Made by a program: the position numbers and the translations under genes. DNA of 64,000 nt from Bacilli bacterium (GTDB lineage: Bacteria > Bacillota_I > Bacilli_A > RF39 > UBA660): contig JAFYYX010000001.1 in assembly GCA_017548925.1 (NCBI GenBank), positions 486,852 through 550,851 of the forward strand, in the 5' to 3' direction. The notes beneath the pieces are model-generated. The model had not been told where the DNA came from. It made no database searches and was given only the letters and a program-made list of their open reading frames with translations. Below are positions 23,810 to 31,467 of the stretch, in pieces; position 1 is the stretch's first letter, and every line of letters starts with the position of its first letter.

Positions 23810-25261
23810 ATGGCAAAGAAAGTTTTAGAAGAAATGCCAAAAGAAGATACTACTAAAGAAGCTGAAAAAGCTTTAGAAGCAGTTGAAAAAGAAGAAAAAG
23901 AAGCAAAAGTATGCAAAAAATGTAATGCTAAGAAAATTATTATTCCAATTGTTATTGTATTAGTTGCTGCAATCGTTGGATTTGGATGTTTCCTTGGTTA
24001 CAGAATGATTTTTGGAGATGATCCAGTTAAAATAACATCAAAAGCTATTAGAGGCTTAAAAGACAAATTTGAAGATGTTAAAAAAGATTCAGATGGAATG
24101 GATAAAATCCTAGAAGGAAATGATCCATATGAAATTAATACAAAAGTTACAGTTTCTTTACCTGAAGGAATGGGTAAATATAACTTAAATGCATTAATTC
24201 AAGCTGATGGAGAAAATGAAAAAGCAAAAATTGATGTAGATGCTAAACAAAATGGTAAAAGCATTCTTGCATTAAATGCATTATTAAATGATAACAAATT
24301 ATATTTTAAACTTGCTGATACAATGAGTAATTATTATTACTTTGATATTGCTGGTTTAGTAAAAGAATTTACTGATGGAGTTCAAACAGGTCAATCAAAT
24401 ATTGATCCAGAAACTCTTCAATTAATTTCAAAATATGATTTTACAAAATTAATTGATTATGTTGCTGATTCAATTGATTCAGTATTTACAAAAGATGATT
24501 TTGAAAAAGAAAAATCAACAATTACAATTAAAGATAAAGAAGTTAAGGCAACTAAATATACTGCTAAATTAACTCAAGAAAAAGCTATTAAAGTTGCTAA
24601 AGCATTTGCTAAAAAAGCAAAAAATGATAAAGATTTAATTAAAATTATCGCTAGTGTAACTGGTGAAAAAGAAGCAACTATTACAAAATATTTCGATGAA
24701 TTAATCGATACTGAACCTGAAAATTTAACTAAAGATTATATTTTATACTCTGTATATGTATCATCACTTGGTAAGACTTTAGGTTATGGTTTTGAAATGG
24801 ATGGACTTGGATATGTTACTATTGGTCAAAAAGGTGATGTAACAACTATCTATGTTAAAGCTGGTGAATACTTCGGAAGTATTGATATTGATGAAAAGAG
24901 CGATGATCATGTAGTTATTTCTGGAAATGTAATGGGAATGGTTACTGCTGAAATCGATATTAAAACTGATTTAGACACTATTAAAAAGAATAAAGAATAT
25001 AAAGAAACACTTGATATTAAAGTAAGTGTTAGTGCTCTTGGTCAAAGTTTAAAAGCTTCTTTAAATGCAACTACTACTGTTAAGAAAATTAGTAAAGTTG
25101 ATGTATCTGATGTTAAAAATGCAATTAATTTAGAAAAAATGACTTATGCTCAACAAGCTCAATTTGAAAAAGAATTAGAAAAATCTTCTTTATATAAATT
25201 ACTTGAAGGTTTATTTGCATCTAAACAAGTAACTAACTATCAAACTGTACATACTTATTAA
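23810..25261 (+). CDS. Bitopic membrane protein with large extracellular domain, unknown
   Basis: I do not recognise the family. Residues 1-40 are charged, with a coiled-coil-like Glu/Lys run and a CKKCNAKK (CxxC) motif just before the single membrane helix (about residues 45-68). The remaining 410 residues should be outside the cell and look beta-rich and repetitive, with alternating lysine and acidic segments, as in lipid-binding or LolA-like scaffolds, but without a recognisable catalytic motif. ATG 23810 was chosen over GTG 23801 because GGAG ends at 23801, 8 bases upstream of the ATG. It is monocistronic with its own terminator. Confidence 0.8.
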   Translation: MAKKVLEEMPKEDTTKEAEKALEAVEKEEKEAKVCKKCNAKKIIIPIVIVLVAAIVGFGCFLGYRMIFGDDPVKITSKAIRGLKDKFEDVKKDSDGMDKILEGNDPYEINTKVTVSLPEGMGKYNLNALIQADGENEKAKIDVDAKQNGKSILALNALLNDNKLYFKLADTMSNYYYFDIAGLVKEFTDGVQTGQSNIDPETLQLISKYDFTKLIDYVADSIDSVFTKDDFEKEKSTITIKDKEVKATKYTAKLTQEKAIKVAKAFAKKAKNDKDLIKIIASVTGEKEATITKYFDELIDTEPENLTKDYILYSVYVSSLGKTLGYGFEMDGLGYVTIGQKGDVTTIYVKAGEYFGSIDIDEKSDDHVVISGNVMGMVTAEIDIKTDLDTIKKNKEYKETLDIKVSVSALGQSLKASLNATTTVKKISKVDVSDVKNAINLEKMTYAQQAQFEKELEKSSLYKLLEGLFASKQVTNYQTVHTY

Positions 25262-25268
25262 AATAAAT

Positions 25269-25300
25269 AAAAACTATAGATAAAAATCTATAGTTTTTTT
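25269..25300 (+). terminator. Terminator after the 23810 gene
   Basis: AAAAACTATAGAT/ATCTATAGTTTTT with an AAAA loop and T tail. Confidence 0.9.
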
Positions 25301-25315
25301 ATTGCACAAAAAAAG

Positions 25316-25392
25316 TGGTGTCCCCGGAGTGATTCGAACACTCGACCGTACGCTTAGAAGGCGTATGCTCTATCCAGCTGAGCTACGGAGAC
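25316..25392 (-). tRNA. tRNA-Arg (anticodon TCT)
   Basis: On the minus strand the acceptor GTCTCCG pairs with CGGGGAC (one T-G pair), followed by discriminator A and an encoded CCA. The D arm contains GCTCAGCTGGATAGAGC, the anticodon loop is CTTCTAA with anticodon TCT (reads AGA/AGG), and the T arm has GTTCGAATC. 77 bases. AGA is the dominant Arg codon in this window, so this is the main Arg tRNA species. Confidence 0.95.
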
Positions 25393-25431
25393 ATCAACTA
25401 GTAGTAATTATATAACAAATATATACTAATT

Positions 25432-26370
25432 TCAAGAATTTTTAAGAGCATACGCTAATATTTGTTTATTATTTACATCGATAGATATTTTATCAATATC
25501 ATAGTTATCTTTAATAGAAAGTGCAAGTCCATATATAACTTCTTCACTAATATTATCAAGTCCATTTAATATTAAACTATTAAATTCCATATTAAATTCA
25601 TTTTCAAGAATTTGATAGTTTTGCAAAATTGTTCCAGCTGAGATATAAGTTGATAAGTTCTTATCAATATTATCTTTAGCTTCAAGTTCTTTAATAATAA
25701 TTTCTATTTTTTCACCTTTATTATCTGTTGTTAGTGTAACTGGAATATAATATTTATTATTATTTATTTCATTAATAAAATATGTCGTAACATCTTGAGT
25801 ATTTTTAAATGAATTTGCTTTAATTTTTCTATTAATACCAATACTTCTACTTAAAATGTTAGGTATATTTTTTCCTGAAATAGGTAGTTTATTTAAATTA
25901 TTACCATTTATTAGTATCTTAACATTTTTAATTCCATCTATTTCTGTTAGTGTATAAACAAGTGATTCAATCATTTTTTCTTCTTCTAAATTTTTAATAT
26001 TTAAAAAGTTTTCATTAAAATCAATAGTTATTGTATCTTCTTCAATTGACACTTTATTAATAACTGTACCAGGTGGAATATATGTAGTAAAACCACTTGG
26101 TAAATATTTATTTTTGTTTGTTCCATTTATTAAAGCGTTAATAAGTTCAATAGCCTTTGCTTCTTTTTCTGTTGCATCAATATTTATGGTTGTTCTAGCA
26201 ACATAATTATTTTTATCTATTAAATATATTGCACTTGTCATGGCTTTTTTATATATTGTTTTACTTGGTATTTTAACTTCATCTTTAGGAAATAAATATA
26301 TTGAAATAATTGTAATAAGAAGGGCAAAAGATGCAACCAATATTCTTCTAAAAGCACCATTTTTTATCAT
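25432..26370 (-). CDS. gerM: Spore germination/sporulation protein GerM
   Basis: A membrane-anchored protein (helix at residues 9-27) with two tandem GerMN domains, about residues 40-165 and 185-305. The first shows AIELINALINGTNKNKYLPSGFTTYIPPGTVI and TIDFNENF, typical of the family. GerM of B. subtilis also has two such domains and acts at the mother-cell/forespore interface with the SpoIIIAH-SpoIIQ complex, consistent with spoIIIAH being encoded 330 bases upstream here. ATG follows TAGGTGAAAAT. 312 residues. Confidence 0.85.
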   Translation of the reverse strand: MIKNGAFRRILVASFALLITIISIYLFPKDEVKIPSKTIYKKAMTSAIYLIDKNNYVARTTINIDATEKEAKAIELINALINGTNKNKYLPSGFTTYIPPGTVINKVSIEEDTITIDFNENFLNIKNLEEEKMIESLVYTLTEIDGIKNVKILINGNNLNKLPISGKNIPNILSRSIGINRKIKANSFKNTQDVTTYFINEINNNKYYIPVTLTTDNKGEKIEIIIKELEAKDNIDKNLSTYISAGTILQNYQILENEFNMEFNSLILNGLDNISEEVIYGLALSIKDNYDIDKISIDVNNKQILAYALKNS

Positions 26371-26402
26371 ATTTTCACCTATAAAATTATATTTAATAAA
26401 TT

Positions 26403-26431
26403 AAAAAATATAACTTATTAGTTATATTTTT
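26403..26431 (-). terminator. Terminator at the end of gerE
   Basis: The stem AAATATAACT/AGTTATATTT is flanked by A and T runs and overlaps the gerE stop on the minus strand. Confidence 0.65.
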
Positions 26432-26628
26432 ATTTCACCAATTTTTATAAGTTCAACTAAAGCTTGACTTCTACCTTTAGAACCTAATTTTTGAATTGTA
26501 TTTGAAATATGATTTCTAACCGTTTTCTCGCTAATATTAAGTTTATTAGCTATTTCTTTAGTATCTTGGTTTTTTACAAGGAGTTCAAATATTTCTTGTT
26601 CTCGTTTTGTTAAAATACCATTTCTCAT
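26422..26628 (-). CDS. gerE: Late mother-cell transcription regulator GerE
   Basis: A 68-residue protein that is little more than a LuxR-type helix-turn-helix: LTKREQEIFELLVKNQDTKE, then ISEKTVRNHISNTIQKLGSKGRSQALVELIKIGE. B. subtilis GerE (74 residues) has the same architecture and near-identical KTVRNHISN and KGRSQA segments. GerE is the last regulator in the mother-cell cascade, activating coat genes with sigma-K. A sigma-K-type promoter lies upstream, as expected. Confidence 0.92.
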   Translation of the reverse strand: MRNGILTKREQEIFELLVKNQDTKEIANKLNISEKTVRNHISNTIQKLGSKGRSQALVELIKIGEIKI

Positions 26629-26667
26629 AACTTTTTTATCCTTTCATTTTATATATCCACTTACTTT

Positions 26668-26696
26668 TATATTATGAAAGAATAAAATACTTTGTG
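26668..26696 (-). promoter_or_regulatory. Sigma-K-type promoter of gerE
   Basis: Read on the minus strand: CACA (26696-26693), 16-bp spacer, CATAATATA (26676-26668). This fits the B. subtilis sigma-K consensus mACm, 16-17 bp, CATAnnnTA. The predicted start is near 26661, 33 bases before the gerE ATG. Confidence 0.65.
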
Positions 26697-26699
26697 TAG

Positions 26700-27191
26700 T
26701 TATTTATTAGAAAATTTAACTGTTACATAAACATTTTCTTTAAATTTTTCTTGAATTGTTTTAATGATTTTATTAGCAATTTCACTATTATGTTCACTAC
26801 TTGAAATAACAACGCTTATCTGGTTATCAGTTATTTTAACAAAATTATCATATTTATATTCTTTTTTAATTATTTCAGTTAACTTGTTTTCTTTAGCTTT
26901 TCTATTTGATATACCTTCAAGTTCATCATAAGCATTATTCTTTTCTTCAAGTGTTGCTTCACTATCTAAAAGAATGCTTTGTAGTTCATCAATTCTACTT
27001 ACAGTTGCTTCATCATCAGTTACTTTTAAAACACTTATATTGTTATCATCCGTTTTGCTTGATATAACTGATTCACTATTTTTTATTTTTCCAACAGATA
27101 ATGTTGTTTGATCAGATGAAAAATAGTAGATACCTAAAATAATAATTAATGAAAAAAGTGTAACAAACCATAAGCTTTGTTTATTTATCAT
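26700..27191 (-). CDS. spoIIIAH: Stage III sporulation protein AH
   Basis: A mother-cell membrane protein whose extracellular YscJ/FliF-like ring domain binds SpoIIQ to form the feeding-tube channel. The N-terminus MINKQSLWFVTLFSLIIILGIYYFSS is the family anchor; the ring domain follows from about residue 70 (RIDELQSILLDSEATLEEKNNAYDELEGIS, then EHNSEIANKIIKTIQEK). ATG 27191 was preferred over 27209 because AAGGAGG lies between the two. The gene is alone here, not at the end of a spoIIIAA-AH operon. A minus-strand CATAAATT (27241-27234) resembles a sigma-E -10. Confidence 0.9.
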   Translation of the reverse strand: MINKQSLWFVTLFSLIIILGIYYFSSDQTTLSVGKIKNSESVISSKTDDNNISVLKVTDDEATVSRIDELQSILLDSEATLEEKNNAYDELEGISNRKAKENKLTEIIKKEYKYDNFVKITDNQISVVISSSEHNSEIANKIIKTIQEKFKENVYVTVKFSNK

Positions 27192-27324
27192 AAAATCCTC
27201 CTTTTTCATGATAAATTATATTTTTTTATTAAAAATTTATGATTTTTTAAAAAAATTTTCTAAAAAAAAAGGAAATTGAATATTTTTCGGAAAAGTATAT
27301 TAGTGAAGGGAGATAAAAATTACA

Positions 27325-29364
27325 TTGAAAAAAAATCTTATAATTAAACAGCATGATATAACGGATTGTGGTCCAGCTTGTTTATTATCTGTAATTATTT
27401 ATTATGGGGGTTATGTTCCACTTAGCATGATTAGAGAAAACTCTTTTACAGATAAAACTGGTACAAGTGCATATAACCTCATTAAATGTGCAGAAAAATA
27501 TGGACTTACTGGATCAGGAATGAAAGTTAGTAATATAAAAAATATATCAGATGATAAACTTCCATGTATTGCTCATGCAAGAACGAAAAATGGTTTAAAT
27601 CATTTTGTAACTATTTATGAAATAAACAAAGAATATATTCTTATTATGGATCCAGGAGTAGGAAAGGTGAAAATGTTAATAGAAGAATTTAATGAAATAT
27701 TTAGTAATATTGTAATCCTTCTTCATCCCTATAAGAAAGTAGAAAAATTAAATAAACCCAAATCAATTATTAACCTTATTAAAGAGATAATACTAAATAA
27801 TAAATTAAATATACTTTTACTTTTTATTATTAGTTTATTAACAATGTTTTCATCGATATTCTTAAGTTATTTTATTAAAATAGGAAATTTAATCATAAAT
27901 AAAGGCTTAAATATTTCTTATTTGTATTTTTTATTTTTATTATTTCTTGTTATATATATTTTTAAGAATTTATTTGATTATATTAAAAATATGATAATTA
28001 TTAAATTTAATAAAAAAATAAGCTTAAAATTATTTAGTGATTTTTCAATGAAAATTTTTAATCTTCCTTTAAATTTTATTAGATCAAGAACAAGTGGTGA
28101 AATAGTAAGTAGATATAACGAATTATCTGAGGTAAATAGTTTATTACCAACTATTATATTATCCATGTTTCTAGATCTAATAACATCATTTATTACCATA
28201 TTATTTTTATTAAATATTTCTTATAAACTTACATTAATGGTTTTAGTTTTGATGATTGTTTATTTCATTATTAGTTATACTTTTAAAAATCCGACACTGT
28301 ATAAAATTAATAAAAACTTAGATGAAAATGCAAATTTAAATTCATCTGTCATTGAATCTATTAACAATCTAAGAAGCATTAAAAACTTACATAATGAAAG
28401 TAATATGAGAAAAAAATTAGATCAAATATTAAAAAAAACTCTATGTGATAACTATAGTTTAGATAGTTTTTATAATAAAATTACATTTATTAAAAATCTT
28501 TACTACGATTTAGTAATTTTCTTTATATCATCTTACGGATTATACTTGCTATATTTAAACAAAATAGGTATCACGGATTTATTTACTTTTTTAATTATAG
28601 TTAATTATTTTAGTGAACCTATTAAAGATTTAGTTGATATGGTTACTAAATTTTGTTTTATAAAAACATCTATTAATAAAATAAATGAGTTTAATATTAT
28701 TACAAGTAATGATAATGGCAATCTTACTTTTAAAGAAGGGGATATTATAGTTAATAATTTAAGTTATGCCTATAATGGTATAAATTTTGTTATTAATAAT
28801 TATTCATGCCAAATAAAAAAAAAGAGTAAGGTTCTACTTAAAGGAAATTCAGGATCAGGGAAAAGTACTTTATGCCAAATACTATCAAAACAATTACTTA
28901 ATTATGAAGGCAATGTTTTTATTGCTGGCAATGAAGTAAAAAATATAAATAATGATTCTTTTAAAAACAATGTAACATATATTGGTCAGAAGGACACATT
29001 AATAGTTGATACGATTGAAAACAATATAAAATATGAAAGGAATGTAGATAAAAAAGAGTTTAAAACTATTTGTAGATTATGTGAGATCGATGAAATAATA
29101 AATAAAAAATTCAATCGTTTTAATAATTTAGTTAGTGAATCTTCAGACAATATTTCAGGGGGAGAAAAACAAAGAATTACATTAGCTAGAGGATTAATTA
29201 ATTCAGGAAATATCTTGATTTTAGATGAACCTTTAAGTGAAGTAAACTGCGATATGGAAGAAAGAATATTAAAAAGAATAATATGTTATTTTAAAGATAA
29301 AACTATCATATATGTATCACATAAAAGTTATAAAAATATATTTGATCAAATAGTAAGAATATAG
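27325..29364 (+). CDS. Peptidase-C39-containing ABC transporter (bacteriocin processing and export)
   Basis: A PCAT-type exporter that cuts double-glycine leaders and exports the peptide. Residues 1-125 form the C39 protease, with Q9, catalytic C15 in DCGPACL, H93 in NHFVTI and D109 in DPGVGK, so it should be active. Membrane helices occupy about 150-430; the nucleotide-binding domain has GNSGSGKST, the signature SGGEKQ, Walker B ILILDEP and a switch VSH. Two double-glycine peptide genes follow after 47 bases. The start is TTG 27325, 12 bases from GGGAG, or possibly ATT 27319 at 6 bases. No HlyD-type accessory gene is present. Confidence 0.95.
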   Translation: MKKNLIIKQHDITDCGPACLLSVIIYYGGYVPLSMIRENSFTDKTGTSAYNLIKCAEKYGLTGSGMKVSNIKNISDDKLPCIAHARTKNGLNHFVTIYEINKEYILIMDPGVGKVKMLIEEFNEIFSNIVILLHPYKKVEKLNKPKSIINLIKEIILNNKLNILLLFIISLLTMFSSIFLSYFIKIGNLIINKGLNISYLYFLFLLFLVIYIFKNLFDYIKNMIIIKFNKKISLKLFSDFSMKIFNLPLNFIRSRTSGEIVSRYNELSEVNSLLPTIILSMFLDLITSFITILFLLNISYKLTLMVLVLMIVYFIISYTFKNPTLYKINKNLDENANLNSSVIESINNLRSIKNLHNESNMRKKLDQILKKTLCDNYSLDSFYNKITFIKNLYYDLVIFFISSYGLYLLYLNKIGITDLFTFLIIVNYFSEPIKDLVDMVTKFCFIKTSINKINEFNIITSNDNGNLTFKEGDIIVNNLSYAYNGINFVINNYSCQIKKKSKVLLKGNSGSGKSTLCQILSKQLLNYEGNVFIAGNEVKNINNDSFKNNVTYIGQKDTLIVDTIENNIKYERNVDKKEFKTICRLCEIDEIINKKFNRFNNLVSESSDNISGGEKQRITLARGLINSGNILILDEPLSEVNCDMEERILKRIICYFKDKTIIYVSHKSYKNIFDQIVRI

Positions 29365-29411
29365 GTAATAAAATAATTTAATATTTTTAAAAAAAGAAAG
29401 GAGTTAAAAAT

Positions 29412-29558
29412 TTGGAAATATTAAAAACATGTGAACTTAAAGAAGTGAAAGGAGGAGCACTTGGATCAAAACTAATAATGGCGTTAGTATCAGGAGGAGC
29501 CTTTCTTATTGGTTTAATTGATGGTTATTTACGTCCATTAAAGTGCAGAAATAGATGA
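29412..29558 (+). CDS. Double-glycine leader peptide 1 (class II bacteriocin-like precursor)
   Basis: A 48-residue precursor starting with TTG, 8 bases after AAAGGAG. Leader MEILKTCELKEVKGG fits the C39 consensus exactly: GG at -2/-1, Val at -4, Leu at -7, Glu at -8, Leu at -12. The predicted mature 33-residue peptide begins ALGSKL, has a hydrophobic core with a GxxxG motif (G19-G23), a basic C-terminus and one cysteine (C30). It overlaps the next gene by ATGA. It lies directly behind the C39 transporter gene. Function as a bacteriocin or signal is inferred from leader and context. Confidence 0.82.
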   Translation: MEILKTCELKEVKGGALGSKLIMALVSGGAFLIGLIDGYLRPLKCRNR

Positions 29559-29710
29559 GTGATAACGAATTAAAAACTATCTATGGAGGAGCGTTTAATT
29601 TTACAGTTACTTTTTTTAATGCAATATCAAGATATATTATGACTGTTAAAGGTTTAGGTGAAACAATAGGTAGTTCTATTAGAAGAATTTTTAAAAAAAG
29701 TATATGTTAA
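29555..29710 (+). CDS. Double-glycine leader peptide 2 (partner peptide)
   Basis: A 51-residue precursor whose ATG overlaps the stop of peptide 1 and which has no own Shine-Dalgarno, so it is likely translationally coupled. Leader MSDNELKTIYGG again has GG at -2/-1, Ile at -4, Leu at -7, Glu at -8. The predicted mature 39-residue peptide begins AFNFTVTFF, contains GxxxG (G23-G27), is strongly basic near the end (RRIFKK) and ends in cysteine (C39). Paired peptides with GxxxG motifs are the hallmark of two-peptide class IIb bacteriocins. A terminator follows six bases after the stop; no immunity gene is seen. Confidence 0.82.
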   Translation: MSDNELKTIYGGAFNFTVTFFNAISRYIMTVKGLGETIGSSIRRIFKKSIC

Positions 29711-29716
29711 TTTTTT

Positions 29717-29752
29717 AGAACTAATAAAAACAATTTTTATTAGTTCTTTTTT
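29717..29752 (+). terminator. Terminator of the bacteriocin-like operon
   Basis: A 14-bp perfect stem AGAACTAATAAAAA/TTTTTATTAGTTCT with a CAA loop and T tail. Confidence 0.92.
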
Positions 29753-29784
29753 CATTTTTTCCTTAATATATCGAAAAAAATTGC

Positions 29785-29813
29785 TTGTATATTTATGTTT
29801 CTAATGTTATAAT
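29785..29813 (+). promoter_or_regulatory. Promoter of rpsU
   Basis: TTGTAT, 17-bp spacer, extended -10 TGTTATAAT. Confidence 0.65.
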
Positions 29814-29845
29814 ACCTAGTAGTTGAAGCGAAGGGAGGGAAATTG

Positions 29846-30040
29846 ATGACAAAAGTCGTAGTTCAAAATGGAAACATTGACGGTGCTTTAAAGAAATTTA
29901 AAGCTAAAGTTGCAAGAAGCGGTGTCCCTTCAGAATTAAAAAAGAGAAAACATTATGAAAAACCAGGGGTTAAAAGAAGAGAAGCTAAAAAAGAAATGAT
30001 TAGAAATTCTCGTAAAGCTAATAGATCTAGAGGTTTTTAA
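29846..30040 (+). CDS. rpsU: 30S ribosomal protein S21
   Basis: A 64-residue basic protein of the small subunit. MTKVVVQNGNIDGALKKFK is the standard bS21 N-terminus, with RSGVPSELKKRKHYEKPGVKRREAKKE following. ATG 29846 was chosen over the adjacent TTG 29843; GGGAGGG lies six bases upstream. rpsU heads the segment that in B. subtilis continues to yqeY and yqfA-D. Confidence 0.95.
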   Translation: MTKVVVQNGNIDGALKKFKAKVARSGVPSELKKRKHYEKPGVKRREAKKEMIRNSRKANRSRGF

Positions 30041-30041
30041 T

Positions 30042-30064
30042 AAAGCACATTAGTGCTTTTTTTT
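30042..30064 (+). terminator. Terminator after rpsU
   Basis: AAAGCAC/GTGCTTT with an ATTA loop and T run. A CATATATT (30068-30075), matching the sigma-E -10 consensus, follows and may drive yqfC. Confidence 0.8.
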
Positions 30065-30092
30065 ATGCATATATTTTTATATAGGAGAAAAT

Positions 30093-30335
30093 ATGAAAGT
30101 ATATGATAGATTAAAGTCTTGTTTTATAAATAAAGATTACTGTATTTCTTTAAGTAATAATTATATTTATATAATAAATTATAAAGAAATATTAGAAATT
30201 GATGATAAAAAAATAATAGTTAGTTTTGATAATTTTTCAATTGTTATAACCGGTTATAATTTTAAGATTAAAAGAAAACTTAATATAGAAATAGAAATAA
30301 GTGGACAATTCTCAAAAGTGGAGATTATAAAATGA
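30093..30335 (+). CDS. yqfC: Sporulation protein YqfC (YabP/YqfC family)
   Basis: An 80-residue beta-rich protein of the YabP/YqfC family: an N-terminal helix, then the family pattern of short strands (YIINYKEILEIDDKKIIVSFDNFSIVITGYNFKI) ending in a GQFSKVEII motif. In B. subtilis yqfC-yqfD form a sigma-E operon. The stop overlaps the yqfD ATG (ATGA), so the two are coupled. The exact role in sporulation is unknown. Confidence 0.85.
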   Translation: MKVYDRLKSCFINKDYCISLSNNYIYIINYKEILEIDDKKIIVSFDNFSIVITGYNFKIKRKLNIEIEISGQFSKVEIIK

Positions 30336-31450
30336 AATATATTGTTCAGTTAAAGTGTGATTTAAAAAATTATACCTACTTAATTAAAAAAATACTTCAA
30401 AATAATATAAGTGTTATTGATTCAAAAGTTAAAAATAATGAATACTTTTTCAACATATATGAAGACGAATATGAAAGATTATTACAATTAGATTATAAAA
30501 AAGTAATCATTTTTGTTAATTATAAGGGGTTATATAATATATATAATTTCATTACCGCAAATATCTTGTATGTAGTTATTACATTAACCATAATCTTTAT
30601 TTTATTTTTATCCAATATTTTTATATTTAAAGTAAACATACATACTAATGATATTAATTTAGAAAAAAAGATTATGTACTATTTAATGGATAACAATATA
30701 AGTGATTTTTCAGTTAAAAAAAGCTTTTCAAAACTAAAAAATATTAAGAAAAAACTTTTAAATAAATATCAAAATGAAATAGAGTGGCTTGAAATTAAAA
30801 GTGATGGATATATATATAATGTTTACTTAATAAAAAGAACAAACGAAAAACCAAAAAAGAAAAATGGTTTATGCAATTATATTGCTAAAAAGTCTGGAAC
30901 AATAACAAAAATATTTGCATCGAAAGGTGAACTATTAGTTCAAGAAAATAATTATGTTAATGCAGGTGACGTACTAATAAGTGGCAAGATTATTTATAAT
31001 GATGAAGTAAAAAATGAAGTGTGTGCAAAAGGTAAAATATATGGTGAAGTATGGTATGAAGTTGATCTCAGTTATCCTTTAATAAAATCAAATTATGTTA
31101 TAAATAATAAAAAACAATATAATATATCTATTAACTTTTTTAATAAAAAATATAAATTATTTAAAAATAAGTATAAAGAAGAGAAAAGCGTTAAAAAAAT
31201 AGGTAACAATAAATTTGGAATAAATGTTATAAATTCATATAAAACTAGAAGAAAAATAAACAAAATTTCTGAAAAAGAAGCAATAGTAAAAGCTATTAAA
31301 AAAGCAAAGAAAAGTATAATGTTAAAAACGAGAAATAAATCAAATATATTATCGCAAAATATTTTGAAGAAATATGTAAAAAATGATACAATATACATGA
31401 AGGTTTTAATAACCTCTGAAGAAGAATTAGGTGTTGTTGAAAGCTACTAG
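30332..31450 (+). CDS. yqfD: Sporulation protein YqfD
   Basis: A 372-residue protein of the YqfD family. An N-terminal POTRA-like region is followed by one membrane helix (about residues 80-105, ILYVVITLTIIFILFLSNIFIF) and a lysine-rich extracytoplasmic part. The segment GTITKIFASKGELLVQENNYVNAGDVLISG is the family's barrel-sandwich-like signature. It overlaps yqfC by four bases. In B. subtilis phoH and yqfF follow; here a VanZ gene follows instead. Sporulation role inferred from the family. Confidence 0.9.
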   Translation: MKYIVQLKCDLKNYTYLIKKILQNNISVIDSKVKNNEYFFNIYEDEYERLLQLDYKKVIIFVNYKGLYNIYNFITANILYVVITLTIIFILFLSNIFIFKVNIHTNDINLEKKIMYYLMDNNISDFSVKKSFSKLKNIKKKLLNKYQNEIEWLEIKSDGYIYNVYLIKRTNEKPKKKNGLCNYIAKKSGTITKIFASKGELLVQENNYVNAGDVLISGKIIYNDEVKNEVCAKGKIYGEVWYEVDLSYPLIKSNYVINNKKQYNISINFFNKKYKLFKNKYKEEKSVKKIGNNKFGINVINSYKTRRKINKISEKEAIVKAIKKAKKSIMLKTRNKSNILSQNILKKYVKNDTIYMKVLITSEEELGVVESY

Positions 31451-31467
31451 TAAAGGTGGTAATTAAT

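Noticed and set aside
27265-27300. Possible Spo0A box or sigma-E promoter before the C39 transporter
   Set aside because: TTTTTCGGAAAA differs from the Spo0A box at two or more positions, and the GAATATT / TATATTAG pair is only about 11 bases apart, too short for sigma-E.
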